Below, piece by piece: positions 1 to 7,672 of a DNA stretch of 64,000 bases. Position 1 is the first letter of the stretch. The number at the start of each line of letters is the position of its first letter. The DNA comes from Paractinoplanes brasiliensis (lineage in GTDB: Bacteria; Actinomycetota; Actinomycetes; Mycobacteriales; Micromonosporaceae): NCBI RefSeq assembly GCF_004362215.1, contig NZ_SNWR01000001.1, forward strand, positions 5,438,001-5,502,000. The letters run 5' to 3'. The position numbers and the translations under genes were made by a program. The notes below the pieces were generated by a model. That model did no database searches, was not told the origin of the DNA, and saw only the letters and a program-made list of their open reading frames with translations.

Positions 1-342
1 TCCGAAGTGGCCGACCCGCTGCAGCACCGCGGCATGAGTGGCGGCCGCGGCGATCGTGCGGTTGTCGTGGGGGCCGTGCAGGCGTTCCTCGGCGGCATGG
101 GCGTAACCGGCCCAGAGCCGGGCATTGTGGGCGTCGCCCAGCGCGATCAGGATGCGCGCGTGCAGGGCCGCCGCCAGGGCGAGGTCGGCGCTGGCCTGCT
201 GGGGGTCGGCGGCGTCGGCCGGGTTGAGGACGTTGGCCAGCACTCGCCGGGCGCCCGCGAGGTCGCCGGCAGACGACAACGTCTGGGCGCGTGCGGTGAG
301 CTCGGCGAGCGGAGGAGGGGCCACGTGTCCCATAGTGCTCAT
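1..342 (-). CDS. TPR-like protein, N-terminal part (cut by window edge)
   Basis: An open frame runs leftward from an ATG at 342 and leaves the window. The visible 114 codons are rich in Ala, Leu, Arg and His in short helical blocks, for example AGYAHAAEERL, as in actinobacterial tetratricopeptide-type helical-repeat proteins. A second in-frame ATG lies at 333. A TACAGT -10-like hexamer sits 6 nt upstream of the first ATG, so the transcript may be leaderless. The gene is divergent from the neighbour starting at 410. Function is unknown and the family call rests on composition only. Confidence 0.6.
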   Translation of the reverse strand, partial: MSTMGHVAPPPLAELTARAQTLSSAGDLAGARRVLANVLNPADAADPQQASADLALAAALHARILIALGDAHNARLWAGYAHAAEERLHGPHDNRTIAAAATHAAVLQRVGHFG

Positions 343-409
343 GTGACCACTGTAGGTACAAGTGCAAGGTTGCGATCGGCTCGCGGGGCGGACACTGTAG
401 AACTCGTAC
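343..409. promoter_or_regulatory. Divergent, probably leaderless promoters
   Basis: Only 67 bp separate the two divergent starts. On the minus strand TACAGT (354-349) is followed after 6 nt by the ATG at 342. On the plus strand TGTAGAAC (396-403) is followed by the ATG at 410. Neither gene has an evident ribosome-binding site, which fits leaderless transcripts. No convincing -35 box is visible for either. Confidence 0.4.
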
Positions 410-1312
410 ATGTCCTATGACGCGATCGCTCAGATCAAGCAGGAAGTCCTGGTCCGCTACCTCGAGGCCTGGGCTCCGGCCGCGCTGCACCGTGCCCGGC
501 GTGTGATTTACGTCCACGGCTACGCCGACTCGGACGACGGGTCCACGGCCGAGGCCGCGATGCGGGTTCTGGCCGAGCAGTCCGATCTCGTACGGGGCCG
601 GGAGCTCACGATGGTGGCCACCGGCGACGATCTTGGGGATGTCGGTCCGCGCTTGTCGGCAATCGGGGAGCAATCGGGTGCGGGCGCGGGTCTCGCCGTA
701 CACACAATCTCGGGCGGGACGGACAAAACACTGCCGGTTGGCCTCAAAGCGATCGGTGCTCAACGCGTACCGCTGCTGGGGTGTCTGGACGCGGCGAACG
801 CGAGCGAGCCTCCGGCGCCCGCCACGGTGGCGGCTCTGACCGCGGGTAAGCCGGCCGAGGTGCTGCTGGTGCTGCCGCCGGGAGCCAAGGCCGATTCCTA
901 CCGTACGGGCTGGCCCCTGTTCACCCAGGTCGAGCTGGCCGTCTCGGACGAACCGGGCGAACTGCTCGTGTTCGGGGCGACGGCGGGGAAGAGTCTCGAA
1001 GGCTTCAAGGAGGCCTTGTGGTCGGTCGACGAGTTCGCGGGCGTACGGTATCGGGACCCCGGTGACCCCGACCGGCACCTGATCGACATCTCGCTGACGC
1101 CGCACCCGGGTCCGCTGCGGCGCGAGATCCTGGCCCGGCTCGAGCGCGGCGGCGAGGCGACAGTGACCGAGCTACGCACGTACGCGCTGACCGAGACGGT
1201 CTATCGGGCCGCCGACGCCACGCGGGTGCTGCACGCGCTGGTCGACGCGGGGACTGTCACCCGCCGGCCGGCACACGGGCGGCTCGGCGGGGACGTCGTC
1301 ATCTCCCTCTAG
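410..1312 (+). CDS. Three-Cys-motif-partner (TcmP)-like protein
   Basis: A 300-residue soluble protein. The N-terminus (KQEVLVRYLEAWAPA, then RVIYVHGYADSDDGS) resembles the opening of TcmP proteins, which normally reads as a helical YLxAW segment followed by a Y-D/H-G-F/Y-A-G strand. The segment near residues 185-205 (GKSLEGFKEALWSVDEF) also matches their conserved block. The last 60 residues look like a winged helix. TcmP proteins are poorly understood and usually sit beside a three-Cys radical-SAM-like partner, but none is seen here. The stop overlaps the convergent DUF4236 gene by 4 bp. The family call is tentative; that it is a gene is secure. Confidence 0.6.
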   Translation: MSYDAIAQIKQEVLVRYLEAWAPAALHRARRVIYVHGYADSDDGSTAEAAMRVLAEQSDLVRGRELTMVATGDDLGDVGPRLSAIGEQSGAGAGLAVHTISGGTDKTLPVGLKAIGAQRVPLLGCLDAANASEPPAPATVAALTAGKPAEVLLVLPPGAKADSYRTGWPLFTQVELAVSDEPGELLVFGATAGKSLEGFKEALWSVDEFAGVRYRDPGDPDRHLIDISLTPHPGPLRREILARLERGGEATVTELRTYALTETVYRAADATRVLHALVDAGTVTRRPAHGRLGGDVVISL

Positions 1313-1488
1313 GAGCGGCTCTTGTCCTGCTTCCACGAGAACGGGCCGGGCAGGTCGTAGCGGTGCGCCCGGCTGCGCGAGTTCCAGGACCAGCGGCCGA
1401 TCTTGAGACTCCACGAGGAGTAGCCGTTCTCGGTGAAGTTCAGGATCAACGGGCCGAACTTCTTGCGCTTGCGGAAAACGAGGCCCAT
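1309..1488 (-). CDS. Small DUF4236-type protein
   Basis: A 59-residue basic, aromatic-rich protein beginning MGLVFRKRKKFGPLILNFT and continuing with a Gly-Tyr-Ser-Ser-Trp-Ser stretch. The opening Phe-Arg-Lys-x-x-Lys-x-Gly-Pro followed by an Asn-containing strand is the pattern of the DUF4236 family, short proteins often sitting near other genes in actinobacteria and of unknown function. GGAGG lies 9-10 nt before the ATG. The last codons overlap the end of the convergent TcmP-like gene. Confidence 0.75.
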   Translation of the reverse strand: MGLVFRKRKKFGPLILNFTENGYSSWSLKIGRWSWNSRSRAHRYDLPGPFSWKQDKSRS

Positions 1489-1552
1489 CGGTACGTCCCT
1501 CCAAGGTTCGTCGGATGGACGTTCGATTCCCGATGGTCGAAATCGGCAAACG

Positions 1553-2008
1553 TCAGCGTGGCTGCCACGCGTCGGGGCGGGTCGTCAGCTTGCGGACGTG
1601 GGCCGGCATCCGGCCGCTGAGCAGCTCGGCCAGGTTGACCTCGTCGACGACCTCGCGGACTGCTGCCCGGACGGCGACCCACAGGTTGGGCAGATTTTCC
1701 GCCGCGCCCGCGTACTGGGTTTCCTCGGGGCGCAGGCCACGCACTCCGGCCAGCGGCCCGTCGACCGCCCGCAGGATCTGGCCGATCGTCACATCGCGAG
1801 GGGGTTGTGACAGCGTGTAGCCACCCTCGGCGCCACGCTGCGCGCGTACGACCCCGGCACGGCGCAGATCGGCGAGCACCGCCTCGAGGAACTTGCGGGG
1901 CATTTCCTGATCCTGGGCGATGGCTTGGGCGGACATCAATGCCGGGTAGGCCCTAGCCAAGCTGAGGGCCGCCCGGACCGCGTAGTCGCCGCGCGCGGAG
2001 ATCTGCAC
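1553..2008 (-). CDS. Rrf2-family transcriptional regulator lacking cluster cysteines
   Basis: 151 residues from a GTG (QISARGDYAVRAALSLA), which is the canonical Rrf2 start. An N-terminal winged helix follows, with the recognition segment MPRKFLEAVLADLRRAGVVRAQRGAEGGYTL... matching IscR/NsrR-type proteins. Rrf2 sensors that hold an Fe-S cluster carry three cysteines around residues 90-110; none is present in this protein, so it probably senses something else, as CymR-type members do. An upstream ATG at 2047 is in frame, but it would add residues unlike the family. No obvious operon partner is present. Confidence 0.85.
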   Translation of the reverse strand: MQISARGDYAVRAALSLARAYPALMSAQAIAQDQEMPRKFLEAVLADLRRAGVVRAQRGAEGGYTLSQPPRDVTIGQILRAVDGPLAGVRGLRPEETQYAGAAENLPNLWVAVRAAVREVVDEVNLAELLSGRMPAHVRKLTTRPDAWQPR

Positions 2009-2073
2009 CCATTCATCATGCCCCCTCCGCACCACCGGCCCGCACATACCCCAGGGTTTTGTGGGAATTACGC

Positions 2074-2955
2074 TCAGTCAGATGATCGTCGCTGTGCGGG
2101 AATGATGCCGCGCGGTTCGCCCGAGGCCTCCGCGCGGAACTGGCCGGGGCTCATACCGACCTCGCGGTGGAAGAAACGGCCGAAGTTTGTGGGCTCGGGA
2201 AACCCCAGGTGGCGGCCCACCTCGGCCACCGACAGGGGCGTACAGGCGAGCAACCGGCGGGCCTCCAGCGCGACCCTGTCGTCGACCACCTGCTTCGCCG
2301 TGCGGCCCGTGACGGACAGGCAAGCCCGGGTGAGCGTACGCACGGAGCAGCCCAACTCCTCCGCATAGTCCTCGACACGGCGGCTGTGTGGGTGCCCGGC
2401 CTCCAGCAGCCCCCGGAACCGGGTGTAGGTGCGGCTCTCGGGGCCGGCCGGTGTGCCGGAACTCAGCAGGGCGAGACGTAGCAGCAGGACGTGCAACTGG
2501 CGGCGCAGCAACTCGGCCGCGATCGAGCCTTGCGTGTGGTTGGCGGCCGGGCTCGGCGCGTGCCGTTCGTGATCCACCGCGATCTGGGTGAACTCGCTGA
2601 TCACCGCGTCCTCGTCCTCGCCGCGCAGCTGCCAGCGGTTCTGCAAGGGCAGTTCGTCGCCCTGCTCCTTGAGCAGGGCCGGCTCGAACGTGATCACCGA
2701 GGCGATCAGCCCGTTGCGCCCCACCCGCAGTGCCTGACCGGGCCGGATCCAGAGCAGGGTGCCGGGCCGGCAGGCGTGGGAGAAGAAGTCGACCTCGACG
2801 GTGCCGTGCCCGGCCGTGGCCAGCACCAGCACGTGATAGGGAAGGCGGACCGGCGGCTGGGCCGCGGTGGCGTCCAGGGCGCAGGTGCCGACTCCCGCCC
2901 AGCCGGGCGGGCCAAACGGGGTCGCGGTTTCGAACCGCGCTGCTGCAGTGGACAT
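2074..2955 (-). CDS. AraC-family transcriptional regulator
   Basis: 293 residues. The N-terminal half is a cupin-like ligand domain (PYHVLVLATAGHGTVEVDF, then PGTLLWIRPGQALRVG). The C-terminal ~100 residues hold two helix-turn-helix motifs, including RRVEDYAEELGCSVRTLTR and PLSVAEVGRHLGFPEPTNF, followed by the family signature ending in SPGQFR. It may regulate a nearby enzyme gene, but none is adjacent and divergent. The start at 2955 has no strong ribosome-binding site; an upstream in-frame ATG at 3048 is possible. Confidence 0.88.
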   Translation of the reverse strand: MSTAAARFETATPFGPPGWAGVGTCALDATAAQPPVRLPYHVLVLATAGHGTVEVDFFSHACRPGTLLWIRPGQALRVGRNGLIASVITFEPALLKEQGDELPLQNRWQLRGEDEDAVISEFTQIAVDHERHAPSPAANHTQGSIAAELLRRQLHVLLLRLALLSSGTPAGPESRTYTRFRGLLEAGHPHSRRVEDYAEELGCSVRTLTRACLSVTGRTAKQVVDDRVALEARRLLACTPLSVAEVGRHLGFPEPTNFGRFFHREVGMSPGQFRAEASGEPRGIIPAQRRSSD

Positions 2956-3097
2956 CGCGCCACGACGGTAACCGGCCTTGACCAGCGATGCACGAGGCGA
3001 GAGGCAGCTCGGGCCCGGCTGTCGCCTATACGCCTCACCGAACGACATTTCTGGGGCGAATGTCCAGTTATTTGCATATCGGGAGCTTTATACAAAA

Positions 3098-3136
3098 GGC
3101 GACCCGTCCGGACCGGCAGTGTCCGAACGGGTCGCC
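3098..3136 (-). terminator. Rho-independent terminator of the ssgB-like gene
   Basis: Inverted repeat with 16-bp arms (3098-3113 and 3121-3136), one mismatch and a 7-nt loop. On the minus strand it is followed directly by TTTT. It lies 18 bp past the stop of the SsgB-like gene. Confidence 0.85.
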
Positions 3137-3153
3137 CCATCGCATTTCGTACG

Positions 3154-3585
3154 CTATCGGCCGGCCAGCAACCGATTCACGGCCGCGTCGACGTCGAGAT
3201 GTTCGGATTCACGGCCACGAGGCACCACCACATAGGTGCGACGAAGGAAACGAACAAGGACGCTACGCGGCACTTCGAACAACGCGTTCCCGTCGGGTGA
3301 CGACAACGCCAGGGCCACGAAGTCGCCCCGCGGAGTGGCCCACGGCCACACCCGGACGTCCCCGATACCCGCGGGCTCATCGAGCCCGGTGACGAGCAGT
3401 TCCCGCGCAAAGGACCAGCTCACGGCTTCCCCACCGGCTGATTCTGCGTGGAACAACACGTGCACCGCATAAGGGTCGGCTGGGTCGTACCGCAGGCTGG
3501 CGCGCACGGGCAGAGCCGTGGCGTCAGGCGCTACGAGCCGCAGCGAGGTCTCGACCTCGACGGTCGTTGGACGAATGGTACTCAT
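3154..3585 (-). CDS. ssgB: SsgA/SsgB-like sporulation and cell-division protein
   Basis: 143 residues, the usual length of SsgA-like proteins. Conserved SsgB blocks are visible: LPVRASLRYDPADPYAVHVLFH, a W-FARELL segment, GIGDVRVWPW, LSSPDGNALFEVP and a FLRRTYVVVPRG ending. In streptomycetes SsgB recruits FtsZ to sporulation septa; that role is carried over by homology. GGGGGGAG precedes the ATG. A CGTAAC hexamer on the minus strand (3662-3657) resembles the -35 of sigma-BldN promoters, but the matching -10 is poor. A strong terminator follows. The paralogue assignment (SsgB rather than another SALP) is probable, not proven. Confidence 0.88.
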   Translation of the reverse strand: MSTIRPTTVEVETSLRLVAPDATALPVRASLRYDPADPYAVHVLFHAESAGGEAVSWSFARELLVTGLDEPAGIGDVRVWPWATPRGDFVALALSSPDGNALFEVPRSVLVRFLRRTYVVVPRGRESEHLDVDAAVNRLLAGR

Positions 3586-3862
3586 GGACGAACTCCCCCC
3601 GGCACCGCTGCGAGGCTGGTGAACCCCGCGTTTCCCATACTCAGGTGATCCCTGTCGTTACGCTCCGCCATACGCTGATCTCACCCAGTAGTGGGAAGAC
3701 GGTTCCGAAAACCCTTTCGCACAAGACTTAAAGCGATATCTTGTGCTGTTCTGCCCCAAGTACTCGGTTCCGCCCGGCGTCGGGTGGTCCAGCAGTTGAC
3801 TTACTCCGGTAACGTCCATTTCTCCCGGGTGGTGACGGGGCTGCGGGACACTGGGGGATGAA
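3586..3862. promoter_or_regulatory. Divergent intergenic region with an inverted repeat
   Basis: 277 bp between the SsgB-like gene and the PGPGW membrane-protein gene. It contains a perfect inverted repeat with 8-bp arms, GCACAAGA (3719-3726) and TCTTGTGC (3739-3746), around a 12-nt AT-rich centre, which could be an operator or the stem of a weak terminator. No open frame with protein-like composition was found. Confidence 0.45.
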
Positions 3863-4264
3863 ATGACTACGAAACCGGACCAGGGCGTGGCTCCGTCGGG
3901 TGTGCTGGACAAGATCCGCGCCAACCCCACGGGCCGGCTGGCCCTGAAAATCTCCATCGCAGTCCTCGGCGCCATCGTCGTCGCCGTCGGCATCGTCGCC
4001 ATCCCGCTGCCCGGCCCCGGCTGGGCCATCGTGATCGCCGGCCTGGCCATCTGGGCCATCGAATTCGCGTGGGCCAAACACCTGCTCGAGTTCACGAAGA
4101 AGCACGTGCTGTCCTGGACGCACTGGATCGGCCGGCAGTCCTGGCCCGTCAAGGCGCTGGTCGGCCTGGCCACGTTCCTCTTCGTGAGCGCGGTCGTCTA
4201 TGTCTCGTTCCGCGTCAGCTTCGGCGTCGACCTGATCGACGTGGCGCTCGACCGGCTGACCTGA
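3863..4264 (+). CDS. TIGR02611/PGPGW-type membrane protein
   Basis: 133 residues. A soluble N-terminus is followed by two hydrophobic hairpins: residues ~28-70 (KISIAVLGAIVVAVGIVAIPLPGPGW..., with the diagnostic PLPGPGW turn) and ~95-115. PGPGW proteins are widespread actinobacterial membrane proteins of unknown function. The ATG at 3863 follows a GGGGGA stretch. The tRNA-Val gene begins 50 bp downstream. Confidence 0.82.
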   Translation: MTTKPDQGVAPSGVLDKIRANPTGRLALKISIAVLGAIVVAVGIVAIPLPGPGWAIVIAGLAIWAIEFAWAKHLLEFTKKHVLSWTHWIGRQSWPVKALVGLATFLFVSAVVYVSFRVSFGVDLIDVALDRLT

Positions 4265-4314
4265 CCCCTGTTCGCCCACCCGGCCCGGCATCTAGTACAG
4301 TCATGACGCGTTGA

Positions 4315-4389
4315 GGGCGATTAGCTCAGCGGGAGAGCGCTCCGTTCACACCGGAGAGGTCACTGGTTCGATCCCAGTATCGCCCACCA
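4315..4389 (+). tRNA. tRNA-Val (anticodon CAC)
   Basis: Acceptor arms GGGCGAT (4315-4321) and ATCGCCC (4379-4385) pair perfectly. The anticodon stem CTCCG/CGGAG closes the loop TTCACAC, giving anticodon CAC, which reads GUG Val codons. The T-loop GGTTCGATCC is canonical, and CCA is encoded at 4387-4389. A TAGTACAGT stretch about 15 bp upstream is a plausible -10. Confidence 0.97.
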
Positions 4390-4553
4390 ATAGCCCTGAA
4401 CTGGGCAAACGTGATACCGCAGTTGGCAGTGCGTGAACCGCGCGGCTAACGGGCGGTGAGCTGGGGAAAACTCTTCTTTGCGAGTGAAGGCCCTCGTGTG
4501 CGGCCGCGTCGTTCGAAGTCGGTGCGGCCCAAGGCCGGCTCGCTGTCCCCACC

Positions 4554-4967
4554 ATGCCGACCTTTTCCTTCGACCACGTCGGGCTGTCCGTCGCGGACCT
4601 CGACGCACAGCGGCGCTTCTACGGCGCCGCACTCGGGCTGACCGAGGTGGAGGAGCACTTCGAGGTGCCCGAGGCGCACATCCGTACGGCGATCCTGCGT
4701 GTGGACAATGGCCTGAAGATCGAGCTGATCGAGCGTGGCGGGCCGGCGCCGCAGGAGTTCGCCGACGCGTTCGACGGCGCCGGCACCCAGGGCTACTTCC
4801 ACTGGGCGGTCTACGTGGACGACCTCGACGCCGCCTATCGGAAGGTTCTCGACGCGGGCGGGCGTGAGGTCTCTGCCCCGGCCCCTGCCGTGCGGCGGGG
4901 GATGCGCTTCGCCTATGCCAAGGACCCGGAGGGCAACTTGCTGGAACTGATCCAGCCGGCCCGCTGA
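4554..4967 (+). CDS. VOC/glyoxalase-fold protein
   Basis: 137 residues with a two-module beta-alpha-beta-beta-beta layout. FDHVGLSVADLDAQRRFY opens module 1 and HWAVYVDDLDAAYRKVLDAG opens module 2, ending in DPEGNLLELIQ. Likely metal ligands are His8 of module 1, the Glu in IELIE, the His of FHWAV and the final Glu. The family includes lyases, dioxygenases and resistance proteins; the substrate cannot be read from the sequence. It stands alone between the tRNA and the TetR gene. Confidence 0.85.
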   Translation: MPTFSFDHVGLSVADLDAQRRFYGAALGLTEVEEHFEVPEAHIRTAILRVDNGLKIELIERGGPAPQEFADAFDGAGTQGYFHWAVYVDDLDAAYRKVLDAGGREVSAPAPAVRRGMRFAYAKDPEGNLLELIQPAR

Positions 4968-5065
4968 TCAAGGTGTCGCCGTATTGATCCGATGGCCGGG
5001 CACGGCGCGCCGCAGAGGATCGCGCCGGCGGCGAATACGGCGGTGGGCCGCGCCAATGCTGGGCC

Positions 5066-5110
5066 TTGAGGCGGCGAAGGCGTACTCCTATCGTTGCGGA
5101 GGGGTCTCCG
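5066..5110 (+). promoter_or_regulatory. Promoter of the TetR gene with a start-site palindrome
   Basis: TTGAGG (5066-5071), a 17-bp spacer and TATCGT (5089-5094) form a vegetative-type promoter about 50 bp upstream of the TetR start. A short inverted repeat, CGGAG-GGGT-CTCCG (5097-5110), lies over the expected transcription start and could serve autoregulation. Confidence 0.55.
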
Positions 5111-5144
5111 ATTTTGCGGGCCTCTCCGGACGGCAGGGAGAAAA

Positions 5145-5678
5145 ATGGTTCGTGCAGACGCCCGCGAGAACCGCGCCCGCATCCTGGCGGCGGCGCGGGA
5201 AGCCTTCGCCGAGGATGACGACACCTCGATGAACCAGATTGCCCAGCGGGCCGGCGTCGGACCTGGCACCCTCTATCGCAACTACCCGTCCCGCGAGGCG
5301 CTCATCCTCGATATCTACCGGGACGAGGTCGCGAAGCTGATCGGCGCGGTGCCCGAGTTGCTCGCCGCGGAGCCACCCCTGGAGGCACTGCGCCGCTGGA
5401 CGACCGAGCTGGTGATCGGCATGCGCACGAAGCACGCCCTCGGCGCCGCTCTCAGCCCGGACGCCCACAAGTCGATCAGCGAGCAGACGTACGACCCGGT
5501 CATCGGCGCTATCGCCCAACTGCTCGACGCCGGCAAGGCTGACGGCAGCATCCGCGAAGACGCCGAGCCCGGCGACTTCCTGCAGTTCACCGGCGCTCTC
5601 TGGCGAGCCGCGCCGGACCGCACGCAGCCCATGCTCGCGCTCATCCTCGACGGGCTCGACGCTCGGCGGAGTCGCTAG
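5145..5678 (+). CDS. TetR-family repressor
   Basis: 177 residues. The N-terminal helix-turn-helix reads ENRARILAAAREAFAEDD, then MNQIAQRAGVGPGTLYRNYPSREALI, a classic TetR recognition helix. The C-terminal helical domain would bind a ligand. The start at 5145 is chosen because GGGAG lies 5 nt upstream and the protein then begins at the usual distance from the HTH. A large palindromic operator lies immediately downstream, at the promoter of the SDR gene at 5768, so this protein probably represses that gene. Confidence 0.92.
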   Translation: MVRADARENRARILAAAREAFAEDDDTSMNQIAQRAGVGPGTLYRNYPSREALILDIYRDEVAKLIGAVPELLAAEPPLEALRRWTTELVIGMRTKHALGAALSPDAHKSISEQTYDPVIGAIAQLLDAGKADGSIREDAEPGDFLQFTGALWRAAPDRTQPMLALILDGLDARRSR

Positions 5679-5679
5679 C

Positions 5680-5729
5680 GGAGAGTTCTCCACTTCTTGT
5701 TGACGAAGTGGAGAACTCTCCACTACCGT
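5680..5729 (+). promoter_or_regulatory. SDR promoter embedded in a paired TetR-type operator
   Basis: A perfect inverted repeat has 16-bp arms (5681-5696 and 5705-5720) and an 8-nt loop. Within it the palindrome GTGGAGAACTCTCCAC (5708-5723) occupies the spacer between TTGACG (5700-5705) and TACCGT (5724-5729), and GGAGAGTTCTCCAC (5680-5693) is a near-complete inverted copy. A bound repressor dimer would block RNA polymerase directly. Confidence 0.8.
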
Positions 5730-5767
5730 GGTTGTCACAGGCGTACGACACTGCGGGAGGCGTTGAC

Positions 5768-6781
5768 ATGGCGGAAGTTCTGGTAACCGGAGGCTCCGGT
5801 TACATCGGCGGCTGGTGCACGTTGGCACTGCTCAACGCCGGATACTCGGTTCGCACCACGGTGCGTGACCTGTCCCGCGAACATAAGGTGCGGGAAATGC
5901 TGCGCCGGGGAGGCGCCGATCCCGGCGACGCCCTGCAGGTGGTCCGCGCGGACCTGGCGGGTGACGACGGCTGGGCGGACGCCGCGGCCGGTTGCGACGG
6001 CGTTCTCCACGTCGCCTCGCCCACGCTCACCAAGGCGCCGAAGAACGACGACGAGATGGTCCGCCCGGCGGTCGACGGCACGCTGCGGGTGCTGCGCGCG
6101 GCCCGCGACGGCGGCGTACGGCGGGTGGTGCTGACCTCGGCGATCGGCGCGATCGCCTACGGCCACGAGCAGCGCGACACCCCGTTCACCGAACAGGACT
6201 GGACGAACGTCGACGCGGAGGGCATTCAGCCCTACCAGAAGTCCAAGACCCTCGCCGAACGCGCAGCCTGGGAGTTCGTCCGAGACGGCGCCCTCGAACT
6301 GGCCACTGTCAACCCGACCGGTGTTCTCGGCCCTGTCCTCGGCCTCGAATACTCCCCATCGCTCACCGGGATCGCGCGCATGCTCGACGGGTCGATGCCG
6401 GCTCTGCTGCCGTTCGCCACCGGCTACGTCGACGTACGCGACGTCGCCGCGCTGCACCTGCTCGCGCTGGTCGAACCAGCCGCCGCCGGCGAGCGTTTCA
6501 TCGCCACCGCCGGACGCAGCCTTTGGCTGCGTGACGTCGCCGCGATCCTGCGCGACCGCCTGGGCGAACGTGCGGCGAAAGTACCGACCAGGGAAATGCC
6601 GCTGTGGGCCGCGCGCCAGCTCGCCAAGGTCAACCCGCAGGTACGTCAGCTTCGCGCGGCGCTCGGCCGTGACCTGGCGGCCACCTCGGTGAAGGCCGAG
6701 CGACTGCTCGGCTGGAAGCCCCGCCCGATCGAAGACACCATCGTCGAGACCGCCGAGAGCCTGCTCGCCCTCCATCACTGA
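5768..6781 (+). CDS. NAD(P)-dependent epimerase/reductase of the extended SDR family
   Basis: 337 residues. The cofactor motif TGGSGYIGGW is at residues ~7-16. The catalytic Tyr-x-x-x-Lys is YQKSK (~158-162), with a Ser/Thr partner in LTSAIGAIAYG. The sequence resembles dihydroflavonol-4-reductase-like bacterial SDRs, which reduce ketones or aldehydes; the true substrate is unknown. GGGAGG precedes the ATG. Expression is probably controlled by the TetR encoded just upstream. Confidence 0.9.
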   Translation: MAEVLVTGGSGYIGGWCTLALLNAGYSVRTTVRDLSREHKVREMLRRGGADPGDALQVVRADLAGDDGWADAAAGCDGVLHVASPTLTKAPKNDDEMVRPAVDGTLRVLRAARDGGVRRVVLTSAIGAIAYGHEQRDTPFTEQDWTNVDAEGIQPYQKSKTLAERAAWEFVRDGALELATVNPTGVLGPVLGLEYSPSLTGIARMLDGSMPALLPFATGYVDVRDVAALHLLALVEPAAAGERFIATAGRSLWLRDVAAILRDRLGERAAKVPTREMPLWAARQLAKVNPQVRQLRAALGRDLAATSVKAERLLGWKPRPIEDTIVETAESLLALHH

Positions 6782-6783
6782 GC

Positions 6784-7159
6784 GGCGGCCACCCGTACGC
6801 GTTCTTCCTGCGGCCGGGCCTGATCCGGCCGTCGCGGGGCGCGCGGCCGTCGATCCTGGCACGGCGCGTCGTCTGCGGAATCCTGAAGCCGTTCTTACCT
6901 CTGCCGGCCCGGCGGTGGCAGGCCGCGGTGACCTCGGCCAACGAGATGGCCTTCGCAACGCTGGAGATCCCGTACGCTCCGCAAACCGTGCCCCGGCAGC
7001 TCGGCGACTCCACGATCAACGACGTCGCCGGACCCGGCTACCGACGGGTCACCGCCGCAGTCGCACACCAGGTGCCCTCCCACCTGCGGCGCCGCCCGCG
7101 TCCGCCAGCGCGTTCGAGGTCCGTCCGGCTGGCTCACTGCTTCCCGGCAGTAGCGAACG
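6784..7159 (+). other. Gap with a possible SDR C-terminal remnant
   Basis: About 375 bp without an intact gene. In one plus-strand frame from about 6784 to 7090 the translation looks protein-like (HPYAFFLRPGLIRPSRGAR, then ILKPFLPLPARRWQAAV), recalling the end of NAD-binding epimerase-like proteins. It lacks a start and any cofactor motif, so it could be a decayed gene end. No terminator or promoter is clear. Confidence 0.3.
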
Positions 7160-7672
7160 TCAGGTCTGCCGGCGCGCTGCCAGGATCTCGGCGGCCACCC
7201 CGCGTGCCCATGCCCGGACCCGCGGCGGGTTGCGGAAGTCACCGGCGTGACCCTCCTTCGCCATCCGGCGGGACAGGAAGCCGAGCCAGCCGTGCGCCTC
7301 GGCGGTCATCCGGCCGCCGAACGTCACGTGCTCCCGCGCCTGGAGCAGCTCCATCGCGACCGTGGCCTGGTGGTTCGGTGGCAGATCGGTGTCGTCGGCG
7401 GTGTGGTCGAGCGGGCCGCTGTCGAACAGCCAGACCGGCCGTCCGGCGAACTGGCCGGCGAACCGTTTGGCGAACTTGCGGGCGTCGGCGTGCCAGCCGG
7501 CCGCGTACATGGCGGCGCCGAGGATCAGGGCCTCGTAGCCGGCCACGTCGTCGACCTCGCCGGCCGCCACCAGCCGCGTGTCCAGGCCGGCGGTGCGCAG
7601 CTCCTCGGCGATCCAGCCGGCGATCTCGGCGGTGGATCCGCCGCTCGTCGCGTATGCCACCAGTACCGTCAT
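7160..7672 (-). CDS. Flavodoxin-domain protein
   Basis: 170 residues. The N-terminal FMN phosphate loop reads VAYATSGGSTAEIAGWIAEEL, and a flavodoxin core follows (YEALILGAAMYAAGWHADARKF, VWLFDSGPL). It resembles HemG-type flavodoxins linked to menaquinone-dependent protoporphyrinogen oxidation, but lies in a lipid locus. The ATG at 7672 overlaps the stop of the PfaD-like gene by 4 bp (ATGA), so the two are translationally coupled. A role in shuttling electrons to or from the PfaD-like protein is inferred. A longer upstream reading of the frame is a shadow of the PfaD-like gene. Confidence 0.85.
   Translation of the reverse strand: MTVLVAYATSGGSTAEIAGWIAEELRTAGLDTRLVAAGEVDDVAGYEALILGAAMYAAGWHADARKFAKRFAGQFAGRPVWLFDSGPLDHTADDTDLPPNHQATVAMELLQAREHVTFGGRMTAEAHGWLGFLSRRMAKEGHAGDFRNPPRVRAWARGVAAEILAARRQT

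Noticed and set aside
3635..3662. Sigma-BldN promoter for the ssgB-like gene
   Set aside because: CGTAAC is present at a suitable spacing, but the -10 reads GTATGG rather than CGTTGA, so it was not called as a feature.
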